From: Candidatus Caldarchaeum sp.
GTDB taxonomy: Archaea; Thermoproteota; Nitrososphaeria_A; Caldarchaeales; Caldarchaeaceae
DNA length: 35,321 nt
Assembly: GCA_025054515.1 (NCBI GenBank)
Contig: JANWZT010000003.1
Span: 1 to 35,321 of the forward strand
Direction: 5' to 3'
Positions 9,194 through 17,405 of the stretch are shown here, piece after piece. The position numbers and the translations under genes were made by a program. The notes under the pieces were generated by a model. That model did not search any database. It saw nothing but the letters and a program-made list of their open reading frames with translations, and was not told the origin of the DNA. The first letter of the stretch is position 1. Each line of letters opens with the position of its first letter.

Positions 9194-9201
9194 AAATATT
9201 T
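9194..9201. promoter_or_regulatory. Shared palindromic TATA box, bidirectional promoter
   Basis: AAATATTT is a perfect palindrome in the 50-base space between the divergent dppF-like and dppC-like genes. Its centre is 25.5 bases from the ATG at 9172 on the left and 25.5 bases from an in-frame TTG at 9223 on the right. One box could thus serve two leaderless transcripts. Confidence 0.55.
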
Positions 9202-9222
9202 ACGAGTTGGACGTTGGTGGGG

Positions 9223-10620
9223 TTGGCGTGGGAGAATAGCTGGCGGGTTTTCTGGTCTTCGAACGTCTCGAAGGCCGGAGTTTTTCTCCTCGCGGCGATG
9301 GTGGCGATTTCGCTGTATGTCGTATCCACTTACCCGCTTGATTTCGGAACACGCTACTGGAACAACCCATCATACTGGGCCGACAACCCGAAAGAAGTCC
9401 CACCCGAATGGACAAACCTCTTCACAGCACGGCCGGCGCCGACCCACATCACCGTATCAATCAAAGACGTCGGAGAAACCTTCGAAAAATCCTTCAACTA
9501 CTTCTTCGAAGATTTCCCCAGCTTCGTATCCGTCACGGTTTCGGAGGTGGTTTACCGCGAAAGGCCTCCGACCCTGTTGTTCGAGCTTCTTAGACCCGAC
9601 GGAAGCAAAGCCCTCTTCTACGTTTTGACGGTTTCACCGCCCACGCCGGGCGAAACGCCTCCCTACAAAAGACATTTCGAAACTCGCCTCCGAGTCTACT
9701 TGAGCGGAGACATTCAGGCAGGCCGTTATCTCAGCAGGTTTCTTGCTTCGGAATACGGGAGTGGTTTTTCCCCCGAAGACGTTGTTCGGCTGGGTGTTGA
9801 GAAGGTTTTGTTCGGTGTCCCGGATGGAGCGGGGATGAAGCCGTTGCCCGGTGTTTATTCTTTCTCGGTGCGTGTTGTGAAAAACAACCCCGACGATGTG
9901 GTGGGTGATGTCTCCTTCGTGGTCGGCGGCAAGGTGTTCGGCGTGTTTGGAACGGACCGGCTGGGCCGCGACCTCGCCACGGGCCTTCTTTTCGGCTTCC
10001 CCGTCGCCCTGCTGATCGGCGTCGTGACGGCGGTTTCGACGACGGCGGTCGGGTCTTCGCTCGGCATGGTCAGCGGATACGTCGGCGGAAAAATAGACGA
10101 AGCGATACAGAGAACCTGCGACGTCCTCAACAACATCCCACTCCTTCCGCTGCTCATCTTCTTCACCTTCATCTTCAAGCCAAGCATCTGGCTCATCGTA
10201 CTTATCCTCGTTGCCTTCGGCTGGTCCGGGCTGGCGATAGTCGTCCGCTCCATCGTCCTGCAAGCCAAAACAGCACAGTACGTCGAAGCCGCTGAATCAC
10301 TCGGCGTAAAACGAACCCGCATCCTCCTCAAACACATCACCCCACAGATAGCCCCCTTCATAATATCGCAGATGATCTTCTCAACCCCCGGCGCCATCCT
10401 CGCCGAAGCGGCCTTAAGCTTTCTCGGCCTCGGAGACCCAGCCCTACCCAGCTGGGGCCAGATACTCGAATACGCGTTCCGCAGCGGCGGCGTCAACCTC
10501 GGGCTTTGGTGGTGGATTTTCCCGCCCGGGGCCCTGATAGCCCTTACCTCTTTCGCGTTCGTGATGATTTCGCTGGGTATGGAGCCGGTCGTAAGCCCGC
10601 GTCTCCGGAGGATGACGTAG
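9223..10620 (+). CDS. ABC peptide-type transporter permease, DppC/OppC-like with large ectodomain
   Basis: 465 residues from the TTG at 9223; a GTG at 9217 and TTG at 9214 are alternatives, and 9223 is chosen for its distance to the TATA box. The first membrane helix (~20-36) is followed by about 200 extracytoplasmic residues where typical DppC proteins have 60-80. The standard core then begins at FGTDRLGRDLATGL, with about five further membrane segments, an EAA loop (YVEAAESLGVKRTRILLKHI) and AEAALSFLGLG. The enlarged loop has alternating hydrophobic residues suggesting a beta-rich domain that could dock the large tethered binding protein. One base separates its stop from the next ATPase gene. 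It pairs with the DppB-like permease at 873. Confidence 0.9.
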   Translation: MAWENSWRVFWSSNVSKAGVFLLAAMVAISLYVVSTYPLDFGTRYWNNPSYWADNPKEVPPEWTNLFTARPAPTHITVSIKDVGETFEKSFNYFFEDFPSFVSVTVSEVVYRERPPTLLFELLRPDGSKALFYVLTVSPPTPGETPPYKRHFETRLRVYLSGDIQAGRYLSRFLASEYGSGFSPEDVVRLGVEKVLFGVPDGAGMKPLPGVYSFSVRVVKNNPDDVVGDVSFVVGGKVFGVFGTDRLGRDLATGLLFGFPVALLIGVVTAVSTTAVGSSLGMVSGYVGGKIDEAIQRTCDVLNNIPLLPLLIFFTFIFKPSIWLIVLILVAFGWSGLAIVVRSIVLQAKTAQYVEAAESLGVKRTRILLKHITPQIAPFIISQMIFSTPGAILAEAALSFLGLGDPALPSWGQILEYAFRSGGVNLGLWWWIFPPGALIALTSFAFVMISLGMEPVVSPRLRRMT

Positions 10621-10621
10621 T

Positions 10622-11581
10622 TTGCTCGACGTCCGGAATCTTCGGCTCTACTACGGGATGGGCGGGACGGTGGTGAAGGCCGTGGACGGCGTCGAGTTCA
10701 GAGTGGCGGACGGCGAAACCATCGGGCTCGTCGGAGAGTCTGGAAGCGGAAAAACAAGCACGGGCCTCGCGCTTATGCGGCTGCTTCCCAACAACGTCGT
10801 CCACTTCAGCGGACACGCCTTCATCGACGGCGTCGACCTCCTCGCGATGGACTATCGAAAATTCGTCGCCGAATTCAGATGGAAGGTGGTGTCGATGGTT
10901 TTTCAGGGGGCTATGAACAGCTTCAACCCCGTTCTGAAGGTCGGCGAACAGGTTGCGGAGCCTCTACTCGTCAAAACAGACGCCGACAGGAAAGAGGCGG
11001 TCAATTTGGTGAAGAAGATGTTCCGTCAGGTGGGGCTGCCGGAGGAGGTTGCGGAAAGATATCCACACGAGCTGAGCGGCGGCATGAAACAAAGGGCCAT
11101 GATAGCGATGGCCCTCATCCTCAACCCGCGGCTGATTATCCTCGACGAGCCGACATCGGCCCTGGATGTATCAATCCAAACACAGGTGATAAACCTCCTC
11201 AAAAAACTCAAAAAAGAACTCCAGCTGTCGATGATATTCATCACACATGACCTCGCGCTGGTCAGCGACATCGCCGACAGCATCGCCGTCATGTACGCTG
11301 GTGAAGTGGTGGAATTCGGCGTCTCCGACGACCTGCTGACCAACCCAGCCCATCCCTACACCCAGAAACTCCTCAAATCAATCCCACGCCTCAAAGGCTC
11401 CAAAACCCTCGAATACATTCCCGGCCAGCCCCCCAACCTGTCAAACCCCCCAACCGGATGCCGCTTCCACCCCAGATGTCCACGCGTCTTCGATAAATGC
11501 AGTCTCGAAACACCGCCGTCGATAGCTGTCGGCAACGGTGTGGTGAAATGCTGGCTTTATGGCGGTGAAAAAGAAGGTTAA
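10622..11581 (+). CDS. ABC transporter ATP-binding protein, DppD/OppD-like
   Basis: 319 residues starting at TTG, one base after the permease stop. Walker A is GESGSGKTS, the signature LSGGMKQR, Walker B LIILDEPTSALD, and the switch His is in FITHDLA. The family C-terminus has GCRFHPRCPRVFDKC. With the DppF-like protein it forms the heterodimeric motor for the two permeases. Context and tight spacing indicate cotranscription with the dppC-like gene. Confidence 0.93.
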   Translation: MLDVRNLRLYYGMGGTVVKAVDGVEFRVADGETIGLVGESGSGKTSTGLALMRLLPNNVVHFSGHAFIDGVDLLAMDYRKFVAEFRWKVVSMVFQGAMNSFNPVLKVGEQVAEPLLVKTDADRKEAVNLVKKMFRQVGLPEEVAERYPHELSGGMKQRAMIAMALILNPRLIILDEPTSALDVSIQTQVINLLKKLKKELQLSMIFITHDLALVSDIADSIAVMYAGEVVEFGVSDDLLTNPAHPYTQKLLKSIPRLKGSKTLEYIPGQPPNLSNPPTGCRFHPRCPRVFDKCSLETPPSIAVGNGVVKCWLYGGEKEG

Positions 11582-11616
11582 TAACGCTGGCGTGGCCTTT
11601 GGTGTGAGAAGAGTGT

Positions 11617-12897
11617 TTGGCCGCTGACGAAATTCCGGATTTTCTCAAAATTCCCAAACCTCTGCAGGAAAAATTTTTCACGGTAGCGCAAGAGGAAGCC
11701 AAAAACCTCATGCGGGACATCATCCGGTTTTCCCGCAGGGCTTCCGAAGTCAAAAAAGAGCTCGCGAAAGGCATCCGTCTCTTCCATCCGATAAACGATG
11801 ACTGGAAGACGTTGAACGTCTGCGTCGTCGACGGCTCCGACGTTCCCGCGGTCGATGACAGGATAGGGCTACGGTATGGGCTTTACGCCGTAGCCTTCAA
11901 ACTTTTCAAAGGCATAGACTCCGTCGAAAAAGGAGAGGGATTTTTCGGCGACACTTTGCCGGGCAAAATCAGCATGCGGAGAGAAAGCTTCCTCAAAATC
12001 ATCGACCTCGTAACAACCTACTATGAACGACTGGTGGCAAATGAGATGCTCAAAAAAACAAACCCCGACCTCGTGCTGGTCGACGGCAGCTTCTTCGGAT
12101 ACAGGGCGGGCTGCAGCATGGTTAAACAAGACACGTTCTTTTGGACTGATTCAGTCACGGGAAAATCTTTCGGAACGGTCTACGACCTAATCGCCGAAAT
12201 CAACCAGATGACCGTCGACCTCGTCGAAAGCGGAAAAGCGGTAGGCATCATCAAAAGAGTTCCGACCGCGGCCATCGACGGCTACCTCAGTTACAAACAT
12301 GGCTTGGACAAAGGGCTGGAAATGACCGACAGGTCGTTACTTTCGTTGTTGATGAAGAAGGGAGAAGTTTTCGACTATGCGGAAATTTTTGGAAAAGATC
12401 TGCGTTATGATGTTTTGACGTGGTTCAGAACCACTTCGAGGGACCGGTCGATGGTGGGCAAATCGGTCGACGAGATTCTGGAGAATGCGGAGCGGCGGGT
12501 CAAGGTTCAGCTGGTCGCAGACCTGACGGACTGGACGGGAAAAGGCAGATGGAAATGGGACGAATACGCGAAACTCCCGGTCATACAGGCTGTCAGATCG
12601 ACGAAACGAATGTTTGTGAAAACCGAGGAGGATATTCCGCCGGTCTGTTTAGAGTTTTCCGAAAAAACTCCGGAAGAACTGATGAATAAAACTTTGGCCT
12701 ATGTTTTCGCCACATCTAACGCGGCGACGGGTCTTCCGATTGCCTTGGATTTGGTGGATGAACTTGTTTCTCTGCCGAGAGGAATCGGCAAAGAATTTGT
12801 GAACGAGATCGAGGCGGAGCTTCTGCGTAGAGGCCTGAGCAGGGAAAGCCTTCTCGCGGTTTTCAGCAGATACAACCCTCAGAAAGATGAGCCTTGA
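11617..12897 (+). CDS. nurA: NurA-domain 5'-3' nuclease
   Basis: 426 residues starting at TTG. Two acidic DGS motifs typical of NurA are visible: VVDGSDVP (Asp72) and LVLVDGSFF (Asp156). Later strands include VGIIKRVP (~213-220) with the conserved lysine, and KGEVFDYAEIF. NurA proteins are manganese-dependent nucleases that associate with the HerA translocase and Mre11-Rad50 in archaeal double-strand-break resection. The N-terminal ~60 residues are helical. The last four bases, TTGA, overlap the start of the exchanger gene. The upstream junction is 35 bases after the transporter ATPase, so the gene may be read from that operon. Confidence 0.75.
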   Translation: MAADEIPDFLKIPKPLQEKFFTVAQEEAKNLMRDIIRFSRRASEVKKELAKGIRLFHPINDDWKTLNVCVVDGSDVPAVDDRIGLRYGLYAVAFKLFKGIDSVEKGEGFFGDTLPGKISMRRESFLKIIDLVTTYYERLVANEMLKKTNPDLVLVDGSFFGYRAGCSMVKQDTFFWTDSVTGKSFGTVYDLIAEINQMTVDLVESGKAVGIIKRVPTAAIDGYLSYKHGLDKGLEMTDRSLLSLLMKKGEVFDYAEIFGKDLRYDVLTWFRTTSRDRSMVGKSVDEILENAERRVKVQLVADLTDWTGKGRWKWDEYAKLPVIQAVRSTKRMFVKTEEDIPPVCLEFSEKTPEELMNKTLAYVFATSNAATGLPIALDLVDELVSLPRGIGKEFVNEIEAELLRRGLSRESLLAVFSRYNPQKDEP

Positions 12898-13814
12898 CCA
12901 CGGAGTGGATGGCCGCGGGAGCGGTTTTTCTGTTTCTGTCGACTGTCGTTTTCGTCGACGGAGTCGAAGTTTTGTCGAGCCGTCTGGGGTTGACGCGGTT
13001 TGCGACGGGAGCGTTGTTGGCCGCCGTCCTAACGGCCCTACCCGAAACAGTCATCGCAATCCTTTCCCCGATTCATGGCGATGCGGAAGCCATGCTCGTG
13101 GGGATGGGCAGCGTTCTGGCGGCTCCTTCGATAACTCTTCTTCTGGCGGGGCCCGTGGCATTGTTGTTTTGGCGTGGTAACGGTGTCGGCAGGCTGGTGG
13201 CACGGAACTACCTTGTTTTCGCCGTCTTCATCGCTGTAGCGGTCGGTTTCGCTCTGTGGGGATTAGGTGTTTACCGGTACGTGCTGGGCCTTCTTTTCCT
13301 GTTATCATACGTTTTGCTGGCGCGTTCGATGCTGTTCGAAGAAGGTGAGCTGATGGAATCCCATGGAAATTCTTTCCTCGAAAGGCTGGCGAAGAGAAGA
13401 AGCACGCCGTTGCTCTTGACGCAGGTCGGTTTGTCTTCGGCCGGGTTGTTGGCCGGTGCTGATGTTTTCATCGACGCCGCCCTCAGGTTCGCCAACCCCT
13501 TCGTCATCAGCCTATTGGTTTCGCCTTTCGCCACATGCCTCCAAGAAGTTTTAATGGCTTTCTACTGGGTCTTCAGGAGGAAAGCCGACATCGCGGTCAG
13601 TCTCCTGTCGGGCGAAAACCTGATACAAGCAACCTTCGTAGCCGGCGTCGGCATGATTTTCACGGAATGGAGTCTGCCGTCTTCTGCGGCCGCCGTCGCC
13701 GCAATATACGTTTTGGCAGCCATGTTGTTGACGGTGTTTCTGTATTCGGGGAGAACAAGGCCCGTGGCCGCCGTCCTGATCCTGTATCCGCTGTATATTG
13801 TGACCGCTGGTTAG
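12894..13814 (+). CDS. CaCA-family sodium/calcium-exchanger-like membrane protein
   Basis: 306 residues, about ten hydrophobic segments. The two alpha-repeats of the cation/Ca2+ antiporter family are recognisable: ATGALLAAVLTALPETVIAI (residues ~36-55; the usual GTSxPE is replaced by LTALPE) and SLLVSPFATCLQEVLMAF (~204-221), followed by DIAVSLLSGENLIQATF, resembling the family's GSN-containing segment. The second repeat has QE where PE is usual. Divergence at these positions leaves the transported ion open. The TTG start overlaps the nurA stop (TTGA), and the TAG stop overlaps the gatE stop by four bases on the other strand. Confidence 0.72.
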   Translation: MTTEWMAAGAVFLFLSTVVFVDGVEVLSSRLGLTRFATGALLAAVLTALPETVIAILSPIHGDAEAMLVGMGSVLAAPSITLLLAGPVALLFWRGNGVGRLVARNYLVFAVFIAVAVGFALWGLGVYRYVLGLLFLLSYVLLARSMLFEEGELMESHGNSFLERLAKRRSTPLLLTQVGLSSAGLLAGADVFIDAALRFANPFVISLLVSPFATCLQEVLMAFYWVFRRKADIAVSLLSGENLIQATFVAGVGMIFTEWSLPSSAAAVAAIYVLAAMLLTVFLYSGRTRPVAAVLILYPLYIVTAG

Positions 13815-15706
13815 ACGGTTTTCTTGATTTTCTGAATCCGCTCCGTTATCATGCTGTAGAGGACTGCGCCGTCGACTTTTCCACGATATTTTTTCATCAG
13901 CTCGCCCATAAGCCTGTTGGGCAGCCGGGTGTCCTCGATTTCTGACGTTCGGCTTTTGACCATCTCCTCGATTTCAAGTTCCAGCTCCTTCAACGAGACC
14001 GTGGACAAGCCGAGGTTTTTGACGGCTTCTTCCACAGACGATTCGGGATGGTTGCACAGCCATCCCAAAACATCGGACAGAGCTTCCTTCGAAAATTTTC
14101 CCACGTCGAGGGCGCGGAACGTTTCGGAAATTTTTTCGTCGGTGAGGTTTTGGACGGGGAAGCCTTCCCTGCCGAGGTTGGTTATTGTTTCGGTGAGCGC
14201 CGCGGCTACCACGCTCGGAGATATTTTAGTTGACTTGACGATTTGTTCGAAAAGTTCATCTTTTTCGTGGTCGATCAGGCCTTCGACCAGTTGTTTGCTG
14301 ATGCCGTAGGTTTTCGCCAGCCTTTCCGCCGTCTGGTCCAGCGTTTCAGGAAGGTTTTCACGAAGTCTGCCGAGCAGGTCTTCGCCCACGGGAACGGGTG
14401 GGATGTCGGTTTCGGGATACATCCTCGCAGCACCCGGCCTCGGCCTCATGTAAACCGTCAGCCCATCGGGCCGCGCGGCCCTCGTCTCGCTCGGAACACC
14501 TTCAACGGCCTGACAAGCCCGGTCATAAACGGCGCGAAGAGCTTCCAAAGCCTTCGGCTCATCGTCGACCACGATTACGACGGCATCCATTTCACCGGCT
14601 CCGACCAATCGTTTGACCTCCTCGACCTCTTCCGCCGACACGCCGTAGCCCGGCAATTCATCGGTGTGAAGAATGCCGTCGACTTCGGCCCAAGCTTTTG
14701 CATGTCCGGCCAGCTCGGCTCCGAGGCGGATTCCCTTCGCGGTTTCACGTGAAAGAAGGCCCGCGAACTTTACGAGCTTGACGGCGTAGGCTTTTCCACC
14801 GGCTTCGAGCTTTTTCTTGACAAGGCCTGACCTTGTTCCACGGAAAACTTCGGTTACGTCGACGACGCTGAACGGCGGAAGACGCTCGCCGGCGAGCCTT
14901 CTCCTCAGCTCCGCCGCTATTTCGATGAGATGAAGCTGCCGCTTGACCTCGTTTTCGACGACGGCTGATATTAGCTCCAGCTCTTGCACGCCCTTGATTT
15001 CCGTCAAAGCCCCGCCGGTTATCGAAACGTTGAGGTCCTGCCGTACTGTTCCAAGTCCTCGCTTGACTTTTCGGCTGGCTCTGAGGATTTTACCGATGGC
15101 GTGGGCGACTTTCGTGGCCTCAGCTGGTGAACGGATGACGGGAGCTGTTGAAATTTCGATGAGGGGGATGCCGAGCCGCGACAAATCGTATTCGACCACG
15201 CCTTTTCCCGTCGACAAAATTCGGGCCGCGTCTTCTTCGACGGTGATCGTTTGGATGGGTATGAACTTGCCGTCGACGGTTATGCCGCCTCCGAACGCGA
15301 CGATGCATGTTCTCTGGAAACCGGATGTGTTTGAGCCGTCGATGACGATTTTTCGCATGACGTGGATTTCGTCGACGGGTTTTGAGTTGAATAGCAGGGC
15401 GATGGTTAGGGCTGTTTCGATGGCTTCGGGGTTCAACTCATGCGGTGGTTCTTCGTCCATTTCGACGAGGCAGACGTTGGCGGGGTTGACGTGGTAGATG
15501 ATTTTCTTGCGTTTTTTCGATTCGAAGACGGCGGCGGGGTCGACCGTCCCCAGCTCGCTCTGTGCTTCTCGGAGATATCGGACGATCTTCAGGGTTTTGC
15601 CGTTTTCTTCCGCCTCTGTCGGGCAGTCGCAGAAAAGTTTGCGCCGTGTGTCGAGCTGACGATGTACTTCTACGCCGACTTTCAACCCGATTTTCTCATA
15701 GTCCAT
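13811..15706 (-). CDS. gatE: Glutamyl-tRNA(Gln) amidotransferase subunit E
   Basis: About 631 residues from the ATG at 15706, which gives the usual MDYEKIGLKVGVEVHRQL beginning; ATGs at 15715 and 15760 are in-frame alternatives. GatE activates Glu on misacylated Glu-tRNA(Gln) and binds the tRNA; with GatD it makes Gln-tRNA(Gln) in archaea, where GlnRS is usually absent. Visible family landmarks are KLFCDCPTE, the RDLNVSITGG-like strand (VRQDLNVSITGG), MRPRPGAARMYPETDIPP, and the C-terminal YqeY-like tail ending near LMGELMKKYRGKVDG. The start overlaps the gatD stop by 11 bases, indicating coupled translation. It converges with the exchanger gene. Confidence 0.96.
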   Translation of the reverse strand: MDYEKIGLKVGVEVHRQLDTRRKLFCDCPTEAEENGKTLKIVRYLREAQSELGTVDPAAVFESKKRKKIIYHVNPANVCLVEMDEEPPHELNPEAIETALTIALLFNSKPVDEIHVMRKIVIDGSNTSGFQRTCIVAFGGGITVDGKFIPIQTITVEEDAARILSTGKGVVEYDLSRLGIPLIEISTAPVIRSPAEATKVAHAIGKILRASRKVKRGLGTVRQDLNVSITGGALTEIKGVQELELISAVVENEVKRQLHLIEIAAELRRRLAGERLPPFSVVDVTEVFRGTRSGLVKKKLEAGGKAYAVKLVKFAGLLSRETAKGIRLGAELAGHAKAWAEVDGILHTDELPGYGVSAEEVEEVKRLVGAGEMDAVVIVVDDEPKALEALRAVYDRACQAVEGVPSETRAARPDGLTVYMRPRPGAARMYPETDIPPVPVGEDLLGRLRENLPETLDQTAERLAKTYGISKQLVEGLIDHEKDELFEQIVKSTKISPSVVAAALTETITNLGREGFPVQNLTDEKISETFRALDVGKFSKEALSDVLGWLCNHPESSVEEAVKNLGLSTVSLKELELEIEEMVKSRTSEIEDTRLPNRLMGELMKKYRGKVDGAVLYSMITERIQKIKKTV

Positions 15707-17054
15707 GCAGTTCATCACCGTGGAACGTTGGCTGCGGCCTTGTCCGGCCTCCGATTTCACCGCAGAGGTTGCGCGCCATCAAATTTCTAACCTCATCCAG
15801 CTGGGCTTTTTCGCCGAGAAAGCCCAAAACCCACATCAACTTAACCAAAGCCGTTTCAGCCAGCATGTTGTCAAGAGGAGTGACACCGGCCCTCAGCAAA
15901 TCTCTTCCGTTCTCGTAGACGTTCATGTTGACCCGGCCGAACCGGCACTGGCTCGTCATGCCCACAAACATCCCCGAATCGGTTAACCGTTTCAACACCG
16001 GGATGAAAGATGATGCGACGTGTCCGAGCCCCGTCCCTTCGAGTATCAGCCCGCGGAGGTTCATCTTTTCGGCCAATATTTCCAGCGTCTGTGGATGCAT
16101 TCCCGGAGTGAATTTGACGAGCATAGCCCGGTCGTCGAAGTTTGGATGATACCGGTAGCTGTCCCAACCGCGGGAATGATGTCTGTCGTCGATTATTTCG
16201 ATTCCCCGTTGTGTGTGGACGGCTATCGGGGTTGCGTTGATTGACTGGAATGCTCCTCGGCTGCTTGTGTGGAATTTTACGACCCGTGTTCCGCGGTGGA
16301 TGAATATTTCTTCGTCGGAATGCCATCCATGCATGCAGACGACGACTTCGGCGAAAGGCGCTTTGGCGGCTGTTTCAACGGCTGCGATGAGGTTTTTGGC
16401 GGCGTCGCTGGAAGGCCTGTCGGATGACCGTTGGGCGCCGACCAAGACGACGGGGACGGGCGGGTTTTGGAGGGCGAAGCTGAGGGCCGCCGCGGTGTAG
16501 CCCATCGTGTCTGTTCCGTGTGTGATGACTATTCCATCGAATCCTTCGTTGAAGAGGGTGTTCACCCGCTGTGCGATGGTCGTCCAGTGTTTCGGCGTCA
16601 TGTTTTCGCTCACGACCTGCATCAGTATTTCGGCTGATACGTTGGCGATTTCGGCTATTTCGGGGACGATGCTGACGAGGTCGGAGGCGGATAGCGCTGG
16701 TTTGACGCCGCCGGTTCTGTAGTCGATGCGGCTGGCTATGGTTCCTCCGGTGTTTACTATGGCGACTTTGGGGAGGTTTTGACTTGGTTGCGGCGGCGGC
16801 GGAGGTTTGAATGCCGGAACGGCCGCGGAAGAAAGCTTTGAAACCTTCGTCGACGGGTCGATTTTCACGCCGACGTTATATCCGTTGTCGAGCTTCAGCA
16901 CCAAGACACCGGGTTCGCCGAATTCGTAACGGGCCATCACAAACCCCCTCAGCTGGAGGCCGTTCTTCTCGACCAAAACCTCGTCTCCAACCCCAGCCCC
17001 CAACCTCTCAAGCAAATTCGCGACATATCCCGAATAGCCGTGTTTAGACGACAT
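15696..17054 (-). CDS. gatD: Glutamyl-tRNA(Gln) amidotransferase subunit D
   Basis: 452 residues, normal for GatD. The N-terminal ~75 residues form the small beta-barrel domain specific to GatD. After a proline linker (PPPPPQP) comes the L-asparaginase-like domain: IVNTGGTIASRIDYRTGGV (residues ~100-117) with the nucleophilic threonine, and THGTDTMGYTAAA with the second Thr and Asp. This glutaminase supplies ammonia to GatE. ATG at 17054 is preceded by a TATA-like GATTAAATC about 30 bases upstream. It is the first gene of the gatDE operon. Confidence 0.96.
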   Translation of the reverse strand: MSSKHGYSGYVANLLERLGAGVGDEVLVEKNGLQLRGFVMARYEFGEPGVLVLKLDNGYNVGVKIDPSTKVSKLSSAAVPAFKPPPPPQPSQNLPKVAIVNTGGTIASRIDYRTGGVKPALSASDLVSIVPEIAEIANVSAEILMQVVSENMTPKHWTTIAQRVNTLFNEGFDGIVITHGTDTMGYTAAALSFALQNPPVPVVLVGAQRSSDRPSSDAAKNLIAAVETAAKAPFAEVVVCMHGWHSDEEIFIHRGTRVVKFHTSSRGAFQSINATPIAVHTQRGIEIIDDRHHSRGWDSYRYHPNFDDRAMLVKFTPGMHPQTLEILAEKMNLRGLILEGTGLGHVASSFIPVLKRLTDSGMFVGMTSQCRFGRVNMNVYENGRDLLRAGVTPLDNMLAETALVKLMWVLGFLGEKAQLDEVRNLMARNLCGEIGGRTRPQPTFHGDELHGL

Positions 17055-17079
17055 CCAGACTTCATCACCGATTACGCAG

Positions 17080-17088
17080 GATTTAATC
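17080..17088 (-). promoter_or_regulatory. TATA box of gatDE
   Basis: Minus-strand GATTAAATC is centred about 30 bases before the gatD ATG and just before the stop of the upstream winged-helix gene. Confidence 0.45.
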
Positions 17089-17094
17089 GTGTAT

Positions 17095-17373
17095 TCAACC
17101 GTGGGATATGGATTGGATGCGTTGGAGGAGCTGGAGAAGGCTGTCGGTGACGGGATGTTCGGGGTTGAGCATAATCATTTTGACGGAGCGGAGTTTCTGC
17201 TGGTAAACCAGCCCGTGTTTTTCAAGGTTGGCTACGACGATGCCGACGGTCGATGGCGCGACACCGGTGGCGCGGGCCAAGTAGCGGAGGCTGAAGGCCT
17301 TGCTGGGATGTTCCAGCAAAAACTCAAGAACCTTCGAATGGGCCTTCGAAGCAAAAAGGTCGGCCAGCTTCAA
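17095..17373 (-). CDS. Small winged-helix DNA-binding protein
   Basis: 92 residues. A helix-turn-helix is clear: FSLRYLARATGVAPSTVGIVVANLEKHGLV (~28-57), followed by a wing strand pair QKLRSVKMIMLNPE. The size and pattern fit stand-alone archaeal MarR/ArsR-like or HTH-containing regulators. The start is a TTG at 17373, supported by a TATA box centred 28 bases upstream and by the lack of an in-frame ATG. It lies between pyrH and gatDE on the same strand. The regulated genes are unknown, although the neighbours are candidates. Confidence 0.75.
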   Translation of the reverse strand: MKLADLFASKAHSKVLEFLLEHPSKAFSLRYLARATGVAPSTVGIVVANLEKHGLVYQQKLRSVKMIMLNPEHPVTDSLLQLLQRIQSISHG

Positions 17374-17397
17374 CCCATATCAGACACGCAGACAGAC

Positions 17398-17405
17398 CTA
17401 TAAAT
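17398..17405 (-). promoter_or_regulatory. TATA box of the winged-helix gene
   Basis: Minus-strand ATTTATAG is centred about 28 bases from the TTG at 17373. The box overlaps the last base of the upstream pyrH stop codon. Confidence 0.55.

Noticed and set aside
14243-14752. Open frames antisense to gatE
   Set aside because: No recognisable motifs; gatE on the other strand is unambiguous.
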